Positions 12,675 through 13,653 of a stretch of DNA of 13,653 bases are shown here, piece after piece. The position numbers were made by a program, and so were the translations under genes. The DNA is from Alphaproteobacteria bacterium (GTDB taxonomy: Bacteria > Pseudomonadota > Alphaproteobacteria > Rs-D84): assembly GCA_017964865.1 (NCBI GenBank), contig JAGCRE010000084.1:1-13653 (forward strand), written 5' to 3'. The first letter of the stretch is position 1. Each line of letters starts with the position of its first letter. The notes beneath the pieces were generated by a model that saw only the letters and a program-made list of their open reading frames with translations, did no database searches and was not told the origin of the DNA.

Positions 12675-12692
12675 TGTGTTGGTTGTAACACA
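12675..12692. promoter_or_regulatory. Inverted repeat at the transcript start of the 36-aa gene
   Basis: TGTGTT (12675-12680) and AACACA (12687-12692) form a perfect 6-bp inverted repeat with a 6-nt loop. It begins about 5 nt downstream of the -10 box and ends 4 nt before the AGGAG. It could be a repressor operator or a 5'-UTR hairpin affecting stability or ribosome access. Confidence 0.5.
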
Positions 12693-12697
12693 TTATG

Positions 12698-12726
12698 ATT
12701 ATATTCAAATATTTTTGTTTTTTCAA
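12698..12726 (-). promoter_or_regulatory. Promoter of the 36-aa hydrophobic peptide
   Basis: On the minus strand a perfect TTGAAA (12721-12726), a 17-nt spacer and a perfect TATAAT (12698-12703) predict a start near 12691, giving a leader of about 30 nt. It is one of the closest matches to consensus in the window. Confidence 0.78.
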
Positions 12727-12746
12727 TGTTCTTTGTGTCGTGGGTA

Positions 12747-13307
12747 TTACATCTGTTCGTCTGCCCATGATTTTAATTCGTCGCTTGATACATCAACCGG
12801 GAAACGTTGTCCAGATAATACCATTGAATTTGGACTAAGTGTTTTTATATTTGCGGCGGCATCGGTTGTAGATGGTGTGCTGCCCGATGTGGCAAATGGT
12901 ATAATTGTCTTGCCGGCAAAATCATAAGATTCGATAAATGTGTCGATAATCGATGGTTCGCGTCCCCACCAAATTGGAAAACCGACAAACACAACATTGT
13001 ATTGCGACATATCGGTGACAGCGTTTGCGATTTTTGGACGGGAATCTTTGTTCGACATTTCAACCGAAGAACGGCTTTTGTCGTTACGCCAATTTAAATC
13101 GTCGGCTGTGTAGATGACTTCTGGTTTGATTTCAAATAAATCGGCACCGATTGCGGTGGATAATTTTTCTGCAACACTGCGTGTGTTACCAGTCGCACTG
13201 AAATATGCAACCAATGTTTTGTTGTTTGTGTCTTTGTGTGCCGGTATCAGCAAGAAAACAAGCAACGCAACAGCAATGATTACAATGACAGAAATGATTT
13301 TTTTCAT
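12747..13307 (-). CDS. Membrane-anchored flavodoxin family protein
   Basis: The 186-residue protein begins MKKIISVIVIIAVALLVFLL, an N-terminal membrane anchor or uncleaved signal, followed by a flavodoxin domain of the Flavodoxin_4 kind. Visible are the FMN phosphate loop FSATGNTR (36-43) after the LVAYF strand, the GFPIWWGREPSIIDTF loop (109-124), and IIPFATSGST (135-144). It would carry FMN and shuttle electrons, probably facing the periplasm if the N-terminus is an export signal. The start at 13307 is chosen because AGGAG lies about 7 nt upstream. The frame extends to 13463, but that part overlaps the promoters and the divergent gene. The zinc-ribbon gene is transcribed divergently from the same intergenic region. 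No terminator is seen before the downstream 36-aa gene. Confidence 0.85.
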   Translation of the reverse strand: MKKIISVIVIIAVALLVFLLIPAHKDTNNKTLVAYFSATGNTRSVAEKLSTAIGADLFEIKPEVIYTADDLNWRNDKSRSSVEMSNKDSRPKIANAVTDMSQYNVVFVGFPIWWGREPSIIDTFIESYDFAGKTIIPFATSGSTPSTTDAAANIKTLSPNSMVLSGQRFPVDVSSDELKSWADEQM

Positions 13308-13334
13308 GGGGATCTCCTTTGGTTTATATGGTGT

Positions 13335-13363
13335 ATTGTATTGAAATAAATCTTGGTTTGCAA
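13335..13363 (-). promoter_or_regulatory. Promoter of the flavodoxin gene
   Basis: On the minus strand TTGCAA (13358-13363), a 17-nt spacer and TACAAT (13335-13340) precede the ATG at 13307 by 27 nt, leaving room for the AGGAG ribosome site. Confidence 0.6.
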
Positions 13364-13381
13364 TATAGTTATGCATATAAA
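13353..13381 (+). promoter_or_regulatory. Candidate promoter of the zinc-ribbon gene
   Basis: TTGGTT (13353-13358), a 17-nt spacer and TATAAA (13376-13381) would start a transcript ahead of the AAAGGGG ribosome site at 13389-13395. It overlaps the -35 box of the divergent flavodoxin promoter. A second TATAAT at 13383-13388 is too close to the ribosome site to be preferred. Confidence 0.4.
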
Positions 13382-13402
13382 ATATAATAAAGGGGATTAA
13401 AT

Positions 13403-13653
13403 ATGGCGAATATATGTCAAAGTTGTGCAATGCCGATGGAAAATGAAAGTCTGTATGGGACAAATGCAGACGGTTCGGTAAATTCAGACTATTGCAAGTA
13501 TTGTTATAAAGATGGTGAATTCTTGCAAAAGGTTACAATGGACGAATATATCGAAATGATGGTTCCGTTCGCGTCCCAGGCGGGAATGTCGGGCGACCAA
13601 ATGCGTGAATATTGTAAATCTGTTTACCCGACATTAAAACGTTGGAAAAAGTG
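13403..13653 (+). CDS. Putative zinc-ribbon protein, truncated or just reaching window end
   Basis: The frame starts MANICQSCAMPMENESLYGT and has CQSC (residues 5-8) and CKYC (33-36), a four-Cys zinc ribbon. A helical tail follows (DEYIEMMVPFASQAGMSG ... YPTLKRWKK). This pattern fits the small 'putative zinc ribbon' family of about 80-90 residues. It is often described as a stand-alone protein or as an extension of transcription regulators, with no established function. The ATG follows AAAGGGG by about 7 nt. 83 codons fit in the window, and the last two bases are TG, so a TGA stop may come at the very next base. It is divergent from the flavodoxin gene, which hints at shared regulation. Confidence 0.75.
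   Translation, partial: MANICQSCAMPMENESLYGTNADGSVNSDYCKYCYKDGEFLQKVTMDEYIEMMVPFASQAGMSGDQMREYCKSVYPTLKRWKK

Noticed and set aside
12511..12927. Plus-strand 138-codon frame starting in the repeat
   Set aside because: It starts inside the terminator hairpin, runs antisense through the 36-aa gene and into the flavodoxin gene, and has no ribosome site or recognisable domain.
13308..13463. N-terminal extension of the flavodoxin frame up to 13463
   Set aside because: It runs through the promoters and into the divergent zinc-ribbon gene. MKKIISVIV at 13307 has a good AGGAG and begins with a normal hydrophobic anchor.

Overview
The window looks like chromosomal DNA of an uncultured, probably host-associated alphaproteobacterium-like Gram-negative. 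This is inferred from a Lol lipoprotein-export operon with a single LolC/E-type permease, several lipobox proteins, an FtsQ/FtsA pair, CCA-encoding tRNA genes and compact, moderately AT-rich gene packing. No rRNA or other taxonomic marker is present, so the placement is tentative.

Layout. (1) Positions 2-2302 (+): the 3' part of uvrB, a 79-residue unknown and tsaE, closed by a bidirectional terminator. (2) Positions 2326-5207 (-): a lipoprotein, ftsQ, and one uninterrupted reading frame joining an FtsA-type divisome actin to a complete ribulose-phosphate 3-epimerase. The lipoprotein and ftsQ each have a consensus promoter whose -10 box ends 7 nt before the ATG, so both mRNAs are probably leaderless. 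(3) Positions 5285-10324 (+): a probable envelope operon with an unknown, a secretin-like lipoprotein, lolC/E, lolD, a single-pass membrane protein and an exported Cys-rich protein. (4) Positions 10387-10626: tRNA-Gly(UCC), tRNA-Tyr(GUA) and a terminator. (5) Positions about 10630-12740: visibly AT-richer accessory DNA downstream of the tRNAs. It holds a zinc-knuckle HEPN-like gene flanked by a 13-bp direct repeat. It also holds three separately promoted minus-strand units: a lipoprotein and two very small hydrophobic proteins (41 and 36 residues). Each small gene is followed by one copy of an 85-95 bp repeat built around a bidirectional terminator. (6) Positions 12747-13653: a membrane-anchored flavodoxin divergent from a zinc-ribbon protein cut by the window end.

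How it fits together. Regions 1-3 are housekeeping: DNA repair, tRNA t6A modification, cell division and lipoprotein sorting. LolCDE would export the lipoproteins encoded nearby. The strongest candidates for something undescribed are the FtsA-epimerase fusion and the tandem promoter / small hydrophobic ORF / repeat-terminator modules, which resemble type I toxin loci in layout. The repeat-bounded HEPN-like cassette downstream of the tRNA genes is a further candidate.
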